Made by a program: the position numbers and the translations under genes
NCBI GenBank assembly: GCA_023238725.1
Contig: CM041547.1
Span: 21,562,744-21,626,743, forward strand
Source: Scortum barcoo
Lineage: Eukaryota > Chordata > Actinopteri > Centrarchiformes > Terapontidae
DNA length: 64,000 nt
Reading direction: 5' to 3'
The notes under the pieces: model-generated
Database searches by the model: none
What the model was told of the DNA's origin: nothing
Seen by the model: the letters and a program-made list of their open reading frames with translations, nothing else
Shown here: in pieces, positions 23,011 through 34,850 of the stretch
Position numbering within the stretch: the first letter of the stretch is position 1
How the letters are laid out: every line of letters starts with the position of its first letter

Positions 23011-25732
23011 ATATAAAAGAAAAAAAAAAACACTGTTTAAAAAACGCTAAACACTGTAGTTAACAAAGTATTGCATTGGTGCTATATTGGCTCCGTTTTT
23101 AGCCCAGTTATTTTTAGTGTGTGCCAGCTCTTACCAAAATACAACTTGTACTTTGTGCTCCGTCTTATTATCCAATTATGTGTATAGATACGTTTGGAAC
23201 AGACAGTCTTATTTCTGTTGGTGGCGCGTTCATCAGTGTAATCAGCGTCATTTGCAGGAAGTAACTTACTTACTTACTACATTCAAAACTCTCATCACTG
23301 CAGGTGATGCTTTTATAGCTTCGTGTCTACCCTTTGTTTCGCCTCCCTCACCCTCCCTAACCTCTCGTCTCTCATCGCTGCCCACCGTCACTCGCTGGCA
23401 CCATGTAGGATTTTTGAAAACTTTATTACTGTAACTTCAGACAGGGAAGTCCGCAGAGGAAGAGGGGAAAGGGATGTGTGTGTGTGTGTGTTTGTAAGTG
23501 CGTGTGTGTAGAGCGGCATTCACCGAAAAGAGCACAGGGTGTTAAAGTCTTAATTCTCCCTCAACCAACCTGTTTGGTTTTGTTTATTTGTCTATCCTCT
23601 CTCGGGAAGATTAGAATAGCCATTGTGTGGAGGCTCAGGAAATAAAGCTTGAAGTTTATATTTGGAGATTGTTGCGGTGCTATGTTGTTGGTCTAGACTG
23701 TTAGGGTTTAGACGTCTTTGTTTGTTTATCTGGAAAAAGAAAATTCCATTTGTTGCCACTGAGATCAAGATTTTTTTTTTCTTTTTTTCGAGGGAGACCT
23801 GTTCACATACGGCATCCAAAAAAATAATACGACAGAAGAGTATGTATTTGCATTTTCTATAAAACATTTCAGATGGCTAGGTTGACGCTGTGGCCATTTT
23901 TGTTCCACACTTGGACGTGGAAATGTAACAGACCACACGTCCTGGTATACTCGGGGCATATAAGGAGACAGTGGTGTTTGTGTATATCTGTGTGTGTGTG
24001 TCTGGTCGCGCAGTGTTTGTCTTAGGCCAGGCTCTTTTCCTGTGGAGTGTGTGGGCTCGAATGTGTCCAGCCTGTGTGGACCCTGCACACTGTTTTGCGC
24101 GGCTCGACACTCGCCCTACGGCAGAAGCGGAAGCACCGCTTTAACAGCATTAGCAGGGCTCTTCCTTCAGCCTCCGGCCCACTTTGTTAACCCTATCAGT
24201 GTCCTCGCACTCTGCTTGCATGTGCCCTTTTGTGCTCGTTCGCCGGCCTCCATATCGTTCCTTGACAGTTTATAGATGTCCATTTTCTGCATGTTTTCTC
24301 TCCTGTTCTTCTCTTTGTTAACTCTTTACGTCCTTCCTGTCTTCTGTTCTGAACTCTGTTTACTACTAATTTATTAACCTCTCCTGTTTATACAGCCCAT
24401 GTGCCAACTTGTAAAACCTGCCTGTCAGTCGCAGCCTTGATTTACTTTTCCCTTTAGTCACATCTTTAACCCCTTCTCGTTCATTTAAGCTGGCAGTAAG
24501 TTTATTAACCCCTCATTATGCTTTAGAGCAGTATTTCACAGGCCCCGAAAACCTTCTTTTTGTGTTTTTTACTTGAACTTGGACCCCTCTTTGTACTTTT
24601 TTCCGTGCAGATCTAATCTTTACAACATCAAAGTGACCCTTTTTCTTTGCTATTACCAACCCTGTTAGTTAAAGGGGGCAGACCTCACAAAATATGTTTC
24701 TCAGGATTTTTTAAAGAACATAGGTGCGACGCAGAAATCAGCGTCTAATAGCGGTAAATTTTGCCCCTTTTCTTTTATTCTCACTTTTTTTTCCTCTTCA
24801 CCCCTTCCCTGCCCTCCCTCGTGTTCTTTGTCTTTATTCTTATTCTTTTTGCCAGGAGATGTCCTTCTTTATCAGGGCTCGTACAGACACATACAACCAC
24901 ACCTCTGTCAAATATTCGCCCCTTCTCGCTACATTCATTCAAGGATCCATACAGGCAGGACCTCAGATCATTGGGGTTTAATTAATAACTTATGGCTATG
25001 GATTAGGCTTCGTTACTTGGCTAATTCAAATGGAAACGTATAAAGATAAAAAAGAATATATAGACAGGAGGCCATAAGGGGGGTGTGCACAGACGTGGAG
25101 GGTGAGACAGTGGGGGTTGTGAGTTAGGGATTGCGGCAAAGCATTTGCATAAAGGGCAGGGCAGCATGCCCAATGGTGGAAAAGGTTGGCATCACGCCTT
25201 TCAGACTGGCAGAGAGGGAAGACTGGAGAGAGAGACAGAGAGGGGGGGGGGGCGGTATAGTCAATAGTGCATCCCTTGTTCAGAAAGAGGAGGTCCCTAG
25301 CTGTTGGCAGCAGAGCAGGCTAAATCTCTAGTTTGATTGTGTGCTAGATTGCCCCTTTATTTGTCTGATTGCAAAGCATTCAACACTGCATTAGTAGTGG
25401 GCTTTACTTTCCTGGAGCCTTTATGCAGGAGGGAGTTTTTCTGTCTTGGCCTGGTCTGTGATTGTGGCTCCACATATGTCTTGGAGTTTATGTTGTGTGC
25501 AATCAGCACATCAGGCACTTTGGAGGAAGTTTCTGACCTGTCTGTTCTATCGAGTCTTCGTCGGTCTCCACCCTTTATCCGTAGGCATCCGGCTAAGAGT
25601 AACAACACTGTTGATTTAGCTTAATGCCATATTCAGATCTGTTCTCAACAATTAACAGTTTGCACAGGGAACACTGACAAATACAGGCCTGAAGACAACT
25701 GCAGAGAGGCAGCCAGAGGCTTTTTCTGCCTA

Positions 25733-25734
<2 letters not shown>

Positions 25735-25799
<65 letters not shown>
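25735..25799. repeat. (TG)n microsatellite, 65 bp
   Basis: About 32 uninterrupted TG units, the longest GT-type tract in the window. Confidence 0.95.
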
Positions 25800-25802
<3 letters not shown>

Positions 25803-26269
25803 CCCCTGTCTCCCAGAGCCACAACACTGCTGTTCCCCTCATGCCGGCTGTGGTTGTGGTGATGTCATGGTAGTAGGGAGTGAAAGGGACGATTATTTAG
25901 CATGGCCCTGTTATTTCTGGCCTTGGGTCCATAAGAACCACGTATAGAGTCTCGGCGCTCTAAACATCGCAGGCCACCCGCGGCCATTATGACCACTGAG
26001 AGCGTGATGTGCGTAAACACATCGTCACCACAAACTTTGATAATCTTTTTAATTTAGGACTCTGTGGACGCTCATTAACTGTGCTGATGTGAAGTTTCTT
26101 GTATACTTGAGTAAACAGAGGGGTTTTTTTTAATCCCACACTGAACAGTTTTTAATTATGACTTGGACCCTAATTTTGTCCCACCAATAGTCCAAAAGAT
26201 CTACATGTATTCATTAATAATGGTGTGAAATGGAGAAGGATGTTATCATATTCGACAAGCTGCAAGCAG

Positions 26270-26940
26270 CAAATGCTTGATACTTTTACTCGATAAATAA
26301 TTCAGATGATACATTTATTTCTTACTTAATGATGCCACTAATTAATGAACCCATGATGTGCAGCCAAACATTTCTCGAGTAGCAATCACAAAATTTCCAA
26401 AGATACCAGATATGTCAGGCTGAATTTGAGGAAATGTTGTACAAAATGACGCACACGACATGGAGAATATTTCCCTTTGATTTAAGGTTGCAGCCATGAA
26501 AAGACTATGTGTTGGATTCACGTATTCAGACACTTAAATAGAAGTACCAATGAAATAATGTAAAAACACTCCATTGCAAGTAAAGTCCTTCCACTCAAAA
26601 TTAATTAAATTAAATGATAATGAAGTATTTACAGAAAAAGTCCCTTGTGATTTTTGGAAACAGCGGGTATTTTGACCTTGTCTGGAGCTGAGTGTCATTT
26701 AAATAAAAAAGAAGTTTAGAGGGGAAATCACTACTTAGTAGAGGAAAATCTGAAACATGACAAGGGACCCCAACTAAATGTGGCTATCAAATAAAATGGA
26801 GACAATAGATTTACAATATTTCCCATTTAGATGTAGTGACGTAGAAGTATGGAGTAATATAAAAGTAAGAAGTAAAGTACAAGCAATTATTTGTACAGTT
26901 ATGCTTAAATAAATGTACTTAGTTACTTTCCACTTCTGGT
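26270..26940. mobile_element. decayed percomorph dispersed repeat (GTACTTAGTTACTTTCCAC type)
   Basis: The right end, ATGTACTTAGTTACTTTCCA, and the preceding words (TGTAGTGACGTAGAAGTATGG, AGTAAAGTACAAGCAATTA) match a very common percomorph repeat that ends in GTACTTAGTTACTTTCCACCACTG. The left part around 26270-26340 (TGCTTGATACTTTTACTCG) is weaker, and the limits are approximate. The same family appears at 58160-58500. Confidence 0.55.
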
Positions 26941-28053
26941 TGGATTTGGTTAATTCATTCATTGTACCCATTATATAGCTTCAATAAATACCTGATAAGG
27001 GTGATATAGAGAGTATATGTAGAGACAATATGTATATACTCTTCCTATATATATTATTAAATTATGTGTGATTTAGATGATTTTTCTAACTCTAAAGCTA
27101 ATTAAAGGGAAAATCAAGAAAATGATAAATTCTTAGGAGAGTAATTAATCAACCGTCATTTCAGCACCATTCAAAAAAATAAACTCAGGTCAGAAAGTGC
27201 ATCATTTTGCACTAATTTAATGTATTTTTATGTATTATTGCACCAACTAAAGGCTTTAAGAAGTGTTAATATAGTGCTTGTGTGCTCGTGTAAATATGTG
27301 TGAATCTGCACTGGTGGAGGGTGGAGACAAAGCAGAATTACTCATGAACTACTCGCGGCTTAAACGTTACAGGAGCAAGTATGTATTCTCCAAACCTGAA
27401 TGAAAGTGAGTACTATTAATCGCGGTGTGGGTTTCATAGAATCAAGAGGATGTTTCAAATCTCCTTTGGTGCTACAACACCGTATGCAGCCGGGTTTACC
27501 TTCAAACGGGCAACAAACACCAGCGTTCTGCTCGAGCGCGCTGCTTGTCTCGGGTTTGAGAACACAATCGTGTTGTTTCAGCTCACTTTCTTCTTCCAGC
27601 AGTGTGTGAAAGGCTGACTTTGGCATTTCACACTCATCTCTTTGAAAAGAGGAGTAAAGCCCTACAGCTTTGTTAAACGGCAAGTTAACACATGAACCTG
27701 AAGATCCTTTTCTTTTCAGGCCGTGTTGAAATTCTAATTCCAAATGCAGAGGGATCTTTTCACAAGAGGGGTTTTGGTGTAACATCCCTCTGCTTTGAGC
27801 CTATTGATAAATCAGTGCGCATGTAATTCTCTGTGATGTATGTCAACCAGGCTAGATCAAAGATAATGTGGTACACAGTGAAGGCTACCAGGCACTGGCT
27901 GCTTATATGCTGTTAAAATGATATGATATCTCACTTCTAGCATGATAAAATGTTTCTGACATGCAAATCAAAAATGTATCACCTTCCATCAAACCAAAAT
28001 AGGAATGCTGGATCAAAGAGAATGAATTTCCTAAATGCATTTCTTTGTTGCAG

Positions 28054-28200
28054 GCCAGGCGCACCGTGTTTACCGATTACAGAGCCGGTTTTTACCAGGG
28101 TAGAAAATTAACACCCACCATCAGCCAAATGCTGCTAAGAGCTGGCTGTGGTTTGTAAGTTTGTCTCCTCTACCAGCCACTTTGGCAGGCTTATTATTTG
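28054..28200. other. exon-like or repeat-like segment of unknown origin
   Basis: TTTCTTTGTTGCAG at 28040-28053 looks like a splice acceptor and is followed by 46 open nucleotides and a weak donor-like GTAGAA at 28100. The downstream words ATCAGCCAAATGCTG and CTACCAGCCACTTTGGC resemble a dispersed vertebrate repeat I have seen but cannot name. A 46-nt exon would break the NFIX frame. I favour an old repeat. Confidence 0.25.
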
Positions 28201-30589
28201 GATCTTGGTTGACAAAATTGCGGAAATGGGTGTGTTTTTTTTTCTTTGTTTTTTGTTTTTTTTGATGCAGGAGTTTAAATTGTTATATTTAAATGTGTAG
28301 AGATTAGGCAAGGACAGTGAAAAAAAGGACTTAACATCTTGGTTCAGTCCGTAGTATCACCGTTACTCAGTCTGCACTGGCAGCAGTGTGAGCAGCAGTA
28401 GTGTGCTGGCTGGCACAGTGAGAAAACACTCAGTCATGGCTGTTGTGGTGCTGAGTCGGCCTGCCCAGGCATGGCCAGTCACTCACGTGCACACACACAC
28501 ACACATTTGTGAGATGCAGGGCGGTTCCTTCATCCAGCAGCACATTCTTTGCTAGACAGCGGCAGGCGGATCAGGGTGAAGGAAGTTTTTTTTTGTTTTT
28601 TTTTGTTTTTTTTACATGCATGTTTGCAAGTGCATTCATGTGTGCAAAAAAATAAGTAATGTGTGTCATGAATCGAGCCTTGATTTTGTAGGTGAGTCCA
28701 AGTCGACCAACAGCCTGATTACCACACGCTGCGTGAAGTTTGAGTGGAATGTATGTCAGTGTGTTCGCCCGCTCCACCCACCCTGCTCATTAATACTGTC
28801 ATCTTCATCCAACAGGATCTGCACGTCTGAACGTGTATTATACCTCCTCAAGCAGGAACAAATATTGTTTTATAAAATCTCTAAAGAGTATCACAAAAAC
28901 AAGAAAGCTCCAAGTAATCTGGTTTCCCTTGATCTCAGTGCCTTTAGAGCATAATGCATTTCCTTTACTTCTTTTATTTTTCAGCACACAAACCCCTCAG
29001 TGTCTCATGTGGATTCATGTCTGTGTTGTTAGGTTTGATTTAAGGTTAATCTGCGTCTGCCAGAGCCAGGCCCCGTGTCAAAAGAATGTAATATCATAGC
29101 TGATATTGGTGGTAGTTGTAGGAGAAATAAACCGGGGGCTCCGGAGTCAGAGGTCGGAAGGGCCCAGTTGGTTTTGCAGTGCAGCTCGGCAGCGGAGCCC
29201 CTTTGTGGGACTGGAATGTGCCGTGCGTGCCTCTTCCTCTGCTGGTCTCCCCCCCACCCCCACACACGGCCCACCCCGGGCACGTTAGCACGCAGCCACC
29301 GCAAATTGCTTGCAGATTTTTCACACATAGTAACGTGCTGGTTTGTAAACTCAGAGAAGTGCAACCAACGCACGGCGCTCACTTACTCACTCACTCACTC
29401 GCCTCAGTAACAGAGAGAGCGGGGTGATCTGAGGTACTTTTGTCAGACCGGTCGCCCCTGCGTTTAAAATGTAATCCCGTGTCGTCCCCCCGCCTGCTCC
29501 TAATGATTAACAGGAATGATTAGAGTGTGTGATAACAATGGAGAGTCATGCAGCAGGCACTGTAGCCTGTTCTCATTACAGTAGAAAACCACAGCACACT
29601 AAAGTAGACGTGTTTTTTATAGAACCAGGAAACACTCGGGTTAGCTCTGCATGAAACCAGGAGCACACCTGCCATCTTGTGATATGAAAATCTCATTCAT
29701 CAAGTTTTAATTTGGTCGAAACTTCTCAGAATTATATGGGACCATTTTTGAATAATACACCTAGATGAATACAAATACTCTGATCTGCTCTCATCACGCA
29801 AGCCTCCAACTTCTTTGCACTCTTAAACGTAACGATTGAATCTCTCTGCGTCTCTGTCTGGCCCCCCCAACTCGGTCTCCTCCACCACCTCCTCCCTCCC
29901 TTTGCTGGCTCTCTGTCAGCGGTCTGAGCCGGGGTCAGAGGCAGCCGGTGTCAGGCTCCGTCCAGGGTCAGGGACGCTCAGCTGGGCGGGAGAGGACAGA
30001 GCCGAGCCCCACCAGCACAGAGCTGCTCTAATGAAGGGCCAGGCGGCTGGGAGGCCCTCGGGTTATGCAGACCATGGTTTAATTGGTCTAATGAGATGCA
30101 GCGTATCCTCTGCGAGGTCAGGTACCGCAGGACGGAGCAGAACAAAGCAGGGCGGAGAGGCCGACTGCTGGGCATTATGGGTCAGAACCAGAAGAGCTCC
30201 AGCATTGTCTGAGTTTGTGGAGCTTTTCTTAAGTTACTGATACTTAGCAGTGATGCTGAAATCTCTCTATGTTCTGGGCATTGAGAGGAGGCTGAAATTA
30301 TTCAGATGAAGCATTTAGATGTTGGTTGGAAAACAAAACATTCAAATCAAGGCTTTATCATAACAAAAAATAATAATGCATCTCACCCTGCCAGAGTTTT
30401 GATTATTTGGCTTGAGGATTTGGACTTTGGAGCAAAGCTCACTGTTACCTCCATCATTTCTTGAAAAGTCAGAGGAGGTTCCCTGAATGAAAACTAATCA
30501 GATATTTCTACTCGCTCTGTGATTTTAAAGGCACACATTTTATTTGCCTTCATTTTTCAGACATTAATGTAAAGAGATTTACTTTGTAA

Positions 30590-30685
30590 GCAGGCAGGGC
30601 GGCCTGCTGCAAGCTGCTTTCTGACCTCCTAATATTTATTAGTGCATTTGCAGTATTTTAAAGCAACTTGCAAATATGTAAGGAA
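30590..30685. promoter_or_regulatory. candidate conserved non-coding element
   Basis: A short unique block with CCTAATATTTATTAGTGC (an imperfect palindrome of TAAT words) and AAAGCAACTTGCAAATATG. Suggested by texture only. Confidence 0.25.
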
Positions 30686-31506
30686 GTAGAGGGAGTATTC
30701 AGCATGTCTTTTGTTAAAATTGACAATCTGATATGGGGGAGTGTTTCACATTGAACTGACAAATGAAGGATGACAAAATAGAAATAGATGAAAATAGAAC
30801 AAATTCTGATGAACCTAAATTAAATTATAATATCGTTTCTACTTGTACTTTTGATTAAAAAGACTTTTAATTTTAAATAATTAAGGTGTTAAATAGCCAA
30901 ATATCAAACAGTAAAATATTTTAAAGACTACTGCAGCACAGTAATAAAAATAAAATAAACGCAGGACCCTCTGTTCATCTCTGTATAGCGCACTAATGAA
31001 TCAAACTGTGGGGTTTTTTTTCCACAGGAAAGAGCCTTTTCTCTCCTCACTGAAAGAGTTAATCTGAAGTTGGCAGCCAGCTCCAAAGTCTCGGTCAGAC
31101 GTGCGGAGAATCGGAAAATAAAGGACTTCAAAATCATTTCTTTTGTCTCGTCATAGCCTGTTTAAATTCAGCCCAGGGTTTGAGGCTGCAAAATGTCTAA
31201 TCGAAATCGGGGCTTTGGCGGTGGGAAAAGGAGTTTAGTGATTTTTAGATAAAGAGAAATAGAAAACATCACAGAAACGCACCTCTTTAATATTTAGGTT
31301 TATCCATTTCCATAAAATAGATACAGATCTTATTTAATAACACGACAAAATGGGTGAAAGCAGAGAAAATAGAGCTCCCTCCCGTGCACTGATTTCCGTG
31401 CAGATGAGAGTCGGGTCACTGAGGGCCTCACGGTCAGGGCTCTCAGCACGGTCAGTGTCCTCCTCGCCCTGATCTGTGTCCGCTCTCACTGATGTGTCGC
31501 TGCTGG

Positions 31507-31546
31507 GAATGAATGAATGAATGAATGAATGAATGAATGAATGAAT
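31507..31546. repeat. (GAAT)10 microsatellite
   Basis: Ten uninterrupted GAAT units. Confidence 0.95.
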
Positions 31547-31938
31547 GCCATTCCATGCCATCCAGCCCGTCTCCTTTTTTCTTTTTCTTTTTTTTCTTTT
31601 TTCTTTTTCATTTTTCCATCTTTTTTTTTCATTTCCATGTTCTCCCTGGCAGACTCTTCCACTCTTCCATCAGTGATGTCCTCTCGCTCTTTTTCAAGTA
31701 TCTCTTATTCTGTATTCATATTTGAAGCGTCCTGTGAGGAGAGAGAGAGAGAGGAAAACAAGAAATGATGGTGCATTTTTAATTGTTTTGGCTGAATTTT
31801 TTTTCCATCTTATTAAATGGGTGATATTTTAGGGGGAATTAGCTCGAAACATGTTGGTGGAAAATAATCCAAATAATCCATGACTTTAATTGGCTGAATA
31901 TCGGTCTATTAGAGAAAGTCAAATGTGACGCGCGGGGA

Positions 31939-31956
31939 TTTTTTTTTTTTTTTTTT
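31939..31956. repeat. poly-T tract
   Basis: Eighteen consecutive T. Confidence 0.9.
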
Positions 31957-32038
31957 ATTCTATTTCCAGGCTAATGGCCTGAAATGTGACCCACAATGCA
32001 TCACGTGCAGAATGGATGCAGATTGCACACCTCACACC

Positions 32039-32107
32039 TTTACCTCTTCTCATTTTTTTTTTTTTTTTTTTTTGATTTACCTCTTCTCATTTTTTTTTTT
32101 TTTTTTT
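32039..32107. repeat. 37-bp tandem duplication ending in poly-T
   Basis: TTTACCTCTTCTCAT followed by a T run occurs at 32039 and again at 32076, so a 37-bp unit is present in two copies, differing in the length of the T run. Confidence 0.85.
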
Positions 32108-32323
32108 GCATCTTTTATTATTTTTTCCCGGGACTTTTAAAGTGAAGGAAGGTGGTGAGACGGAGCACCGGAAACTCGCGCTCAGCTCGTTTAAAGTAAG
32201 CTTGAGAACGATATTTGCGTGTATAAATGTCAGGTGTGTATACAGGGGGGGAACACCCACAGCTCCCACTGCTAATCGATAAGAGAGCCGTCTCGGAGCC
32301 AGAGGCCTCCGTCTCCTCTGCAG

Positions 32324-32401
32324 GACTCCCACTGTGAGCTGCTGGATCAGATAAGAGAGCTCTCGAGCCGCACGCAGGCCGCGCGCAGAGTCTCTCTGCA
32401 G
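32324..32401 (+). other. candidate 78-nt cassette exon in intron 1
   Basis: A pyrimidine-rich acceptor (CCGTCTCCTCTGCAG, ending at 32323) is followed by 26 open codons without a stop and by CAG/GTGAGC, a strong donor, at 32402. The length is a multiple of three and the phase matches both neighbouring nfix exons. Inclusion would add 26 residues between Gln9 and Asp10 without breaking the frame. No known NFI isoform I recall has this insert, and the segment is partly made of the tandem duplication, so chance is a real alternative. Confidence 0.25.
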
Positions 32402-32455
32402 GTGAGCTGCTGGATCAGCTGAGCCGCACGCAGGCCGCGCGCAGAGGAGAGCTGC
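32334..32455. repeat. 68-bp imperfect tandem duplication, CpG-rich
   Basis: GTGAGCTGCTGGATCAG starts at 32334 and again at 32402. Both copies continue with GAGCCGCACGCAGGCCGCGC. The second copy lacks about 12 bp after GATCAG and diverges at the end. The two copies are otherwise nearly identical, so the duplication is fairly recent. Confidence 0.85.
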
Positions 32456-32812
32456 CAAGCATGCTCAGACACCCACCTGCCTCCAGATCTGCCACTTTGA
32501 GAGGATCCACATCCCAGTCCTCTCTGGAAAATAAATATGAGAGTCTTTGAGCCTGAAAGAGCATAGCTAAGGAAAATGACTTGAAGCCCCTTGTAGTCAA
32601 ATTCCAGTGACATTTGAATGGTGCTTTATTTGCATTTTGGCAGGGTCACCCAGGAACGCTTCATTTTGTGCTGAAAAGCAGACACACAGGAATCACATTC
32701 AAGTGCCAGTTAAGTTTCCTGATTCTCGTACCGCAGGTGGTGATGGGAGCTGAAATACATTCAGCTCTGATGCCACATCTCTCTCTGACACACACACTTT
32801 GCGCACACATAT

Positions 32813-32925
32813 ATGTTACATTTATTGAATTGGCCCTTCTATCCAGAGCAACCTCCAATAAGTGAATTCAACCTGAGGATAAGAATCACGCAACGGGCCT
32901 ACATCAACTTCATCAAAGCAGCAGT
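32813..32925. mobile_element. teleost dispersed repeat relic (TTATCCAAAGCGAC type)
   Basis: ACATTTATTGAATTGGCCC, TCTATCCAGAGCAACCTCCA, ATAAGTGAATTCAACCTGAG and AAGAATCACGCAA follow, in order, a repeat common in fish (GACGCTTTTATCCAAAGCGACTTACA core). The copy is diverged and its ends are approximate. The family name is not recalled. Confidence 0.6.
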
Positions 32926-33976
32926 TCAGCCTGCGCCCCGCCACAATGAGACGCGCCGATCCGTTTTTTGGCTCCCTTTGTTGCTTTATCCAGCCACACA
33001 TCAAACTTTGGCAGCGGTCAATGACACGCAGAGCAGGCTGGGGTGAATGTGGAGGTGTGCCGCCCTCCACCGCGTTAGCAGATAATGGCTGAGAGTGGAT
33101 ATTTGATTAGGTCCAGGTTCATGACTCTAAGACGAAGCTGAAATGAATCGCAGGTCGGAGCGAGTGTGTGTGGAGGCCGTGGTGTTTGTCTGTTTTGAGA
33201 GGCTCTACCTTGGTTTGCATAGTGCAGTTCTGCTTTGGTTGAATGCGGATTTCAACGACCTCTGTCATTACTTTAAAATTTAGACTTCAGTCTTTGTGCC
33301 AGGGTCCAGTCTTTGGCTTCTCGAGGCATTGTGACGTAACCATGTCACTGTCTTTGAACAAGGACAGAAATGTGTAAGTTCAAGTAATTTGTGCTCATTT
33401 AGAGCTGCATCCAATGATTATTTCCATCACTGGTGCGGAAAGCTGTGAGCAGTGTCTTTTATAAAAACCAAGGTGACATATTTGAATAGCTCATTTTGTC
33501 TGACCCTCAGTGCAAAACTTAAGAGATACTCAGTTTAGTGTCATACATGACAAAGGAAAGCCTCAAATAGCTACAGAATTTTGAGGCAATTTTGCAAGAA
33601 AAAATATCTAAAAGAACAATTTTGCAAGTTAATTTTCTGTTGATCAATCAATTAACCAGTCGTTTCAGACACGTTTCTGCATCTACAATTGTTGACTCCA
33701 TGTGATTCAAAGTAGACCACCTCTCTGGCTGATACTGAATAGGTTTTGTTGCATTGGATTGTAGCACTGGCGGAGTTGTGCCTGATGTGAATGGCACATG
33801 AACTAAGGAATCGTATCATTTCCGCACACGGTGCAATTTCTCCTCTTGTCTGATAGTTTTTGTTTGGAGTCACAAGCCTCGGTTCCCAGTCTATGATTCA
33901 GCAGCGCTCGCGTCCTCAGACTGGCTGTCTGCAGAGCAGGTGCAACCCTGAATGACACGCTTCGTGATGAAGCAAC

Positions 33977-34057
33977 ATGGCAGCCGCCGCCGCTCACGGA
34001 CCCCAAACGCCAAAATCCTCCCAGGGGGTTCATGAGGAGAGCGCAGAGCGAATTTGA
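33977..34057 (+). CDS. small ORF with strong start context, doubtful
   Basis: AACATGG starts a 26-codon frame (MAAAAAHGPQTPKSSQGV..., stop TGA at 34055-34057). The start context is near optimal and the region is CpG-rich, but I know no homologue. It could be an upstream ORF of an alternative nfix transcript or chance. Confidence 0.15.
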   Translation: MAAAAAHGPQTPKSSQGVHEESAERI

Positions 34058-34393
34058 GATTGGGGATTTCGTGGGAGATGTTAACACTCCTGACCAGTTA
34101 TCTTCTGCGTGCAGTGCTGTTCGATACAGCTGAGGCGTATTCTGTTTCTCCTGCCCGCTGCTTCCCCCCTCAAATTCTCTAACCATCCCTGTATTTCGCC
34201 TCTACATGATCTCGTCATTGATTTGTGTGTGTGCAGTCAGAGTGTGGCTGCCTGGGTTTGTTTCTCCCTCTTTGTTTGCTGTGGTAAACCCATGAGCAGC
34301 TGCCGGTGGTGGGGTCTGGAGGGATTCTGAAGCTGTGTGTCCTCTCTTTGCCATCCTCTGCCAAGGTGGCATTATGCAAGCAGAGAGAAGGGT

Positions 34394-34414
34394 AGAGAGA
34401 GAGAGAGAGAGAGA
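34394..34414. repeat. (AG)n microsatellite
   Basis: Uninterrupted AG dinucleotides in a purine-rich tract. Confidence 0.9.
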
Positions 34415-34476
34415 CAGGGAAGCGCAGAGGAGGGCGGGGGTTTGTGTTGGGGGGGCGAGGGAGGCGAGGCGAGGCG

Positions 34477-34509
34477 ATGGCGGCCATAGTAAAGATGGAG
34501 GCAGGCTGA
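34477..34509 (+). CDS. 10-codon upstream-type ORF, doubtful
   Basis: GCGATGG opens MAAIVKMEAG then TGA. Its ATG is part of the YY1-like ATGGCGGC motif, an arrangement often seen just downstream of start sites in CpG-island promoters. Without transcript data it is only a hint. Confidence 0.15.
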   Translation: MAAIVKMEAG

Positions 34510-34618
34510 GGGCTGCGGGGATTGGTGCGGGAGAAGACTTGCTCCCCTGAACTTTGCCTCCGTGTCAGAGTGGAACTTGTCGATTTGGCAAATTGCGCGG
34601 CGTCGGACAAGGCTGCTC

Positions 34619-34790
34619 GCTCTCTTACACTCCCACCTGCTCCCTCCTGCTCTCTCTCGCTCTCTCTTGCGCGCTCTCTCTCTCTCTCTCTCCTCTCATT
34701 GCCCTACCTCCCCCTCCTCCCCTGCCTCCCTCCCTCCCCCCACCCACCTCTCCTCTTTCTCTTTTCCCTCCCTTTCAGCTCTTGAAGCTA
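34619..34790. repeat. polypyrimidine tract
   Basis: Almost pure C/T over about 170 bp on the + strand (CTCTCT, CCCTCC words). It produces the Leu/Ser/Pro-rich frames here. Confidence 0.85.
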
Positions 34791-34795
34791 ACGCA

Positions 34796-34850
34796 TTGGC
34801 TGGGCTACAGGCATCTTGTTGCCAAATAGGTGGGCCCTACTCGTGTTGGC
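34796..34850. promoter_or_regulatory. array of three NFI half-sites, 25-bp period
   Basis: TTGGC at 34796-34800, GCCAA at 34821-34825 and TTGGC at 34846-34850 alternate in orientation with exactly 20 bp between neighbours. TTGGC/GCCAA is the half-site recognised by the NFI protein this gene encodes, so autoregulation is a possible reading. No pair has the optimal 5-bp spacing. Confidence 0.35.

Larger units (their letters stand above)
23011..33900. other. nfix: intron 1, second half: non-coding
   Basis: No exon is supported by similarity. The segment holds the repeats and duplications listed separately, AT-rich unique DNA near 29.6-31.3 kb, and a CpG-rich island at about 32160-32460. The minus-strand frame at 27360-27785 (141 codons) matches nothing I know. 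Confidence 0.55.

Noticed and set aside
27360..27785. 141-codon minus-strand frame
   Set aside because: No recognisable domain, no splice or promoter context, no codon pattern different from intron. Probably chance.
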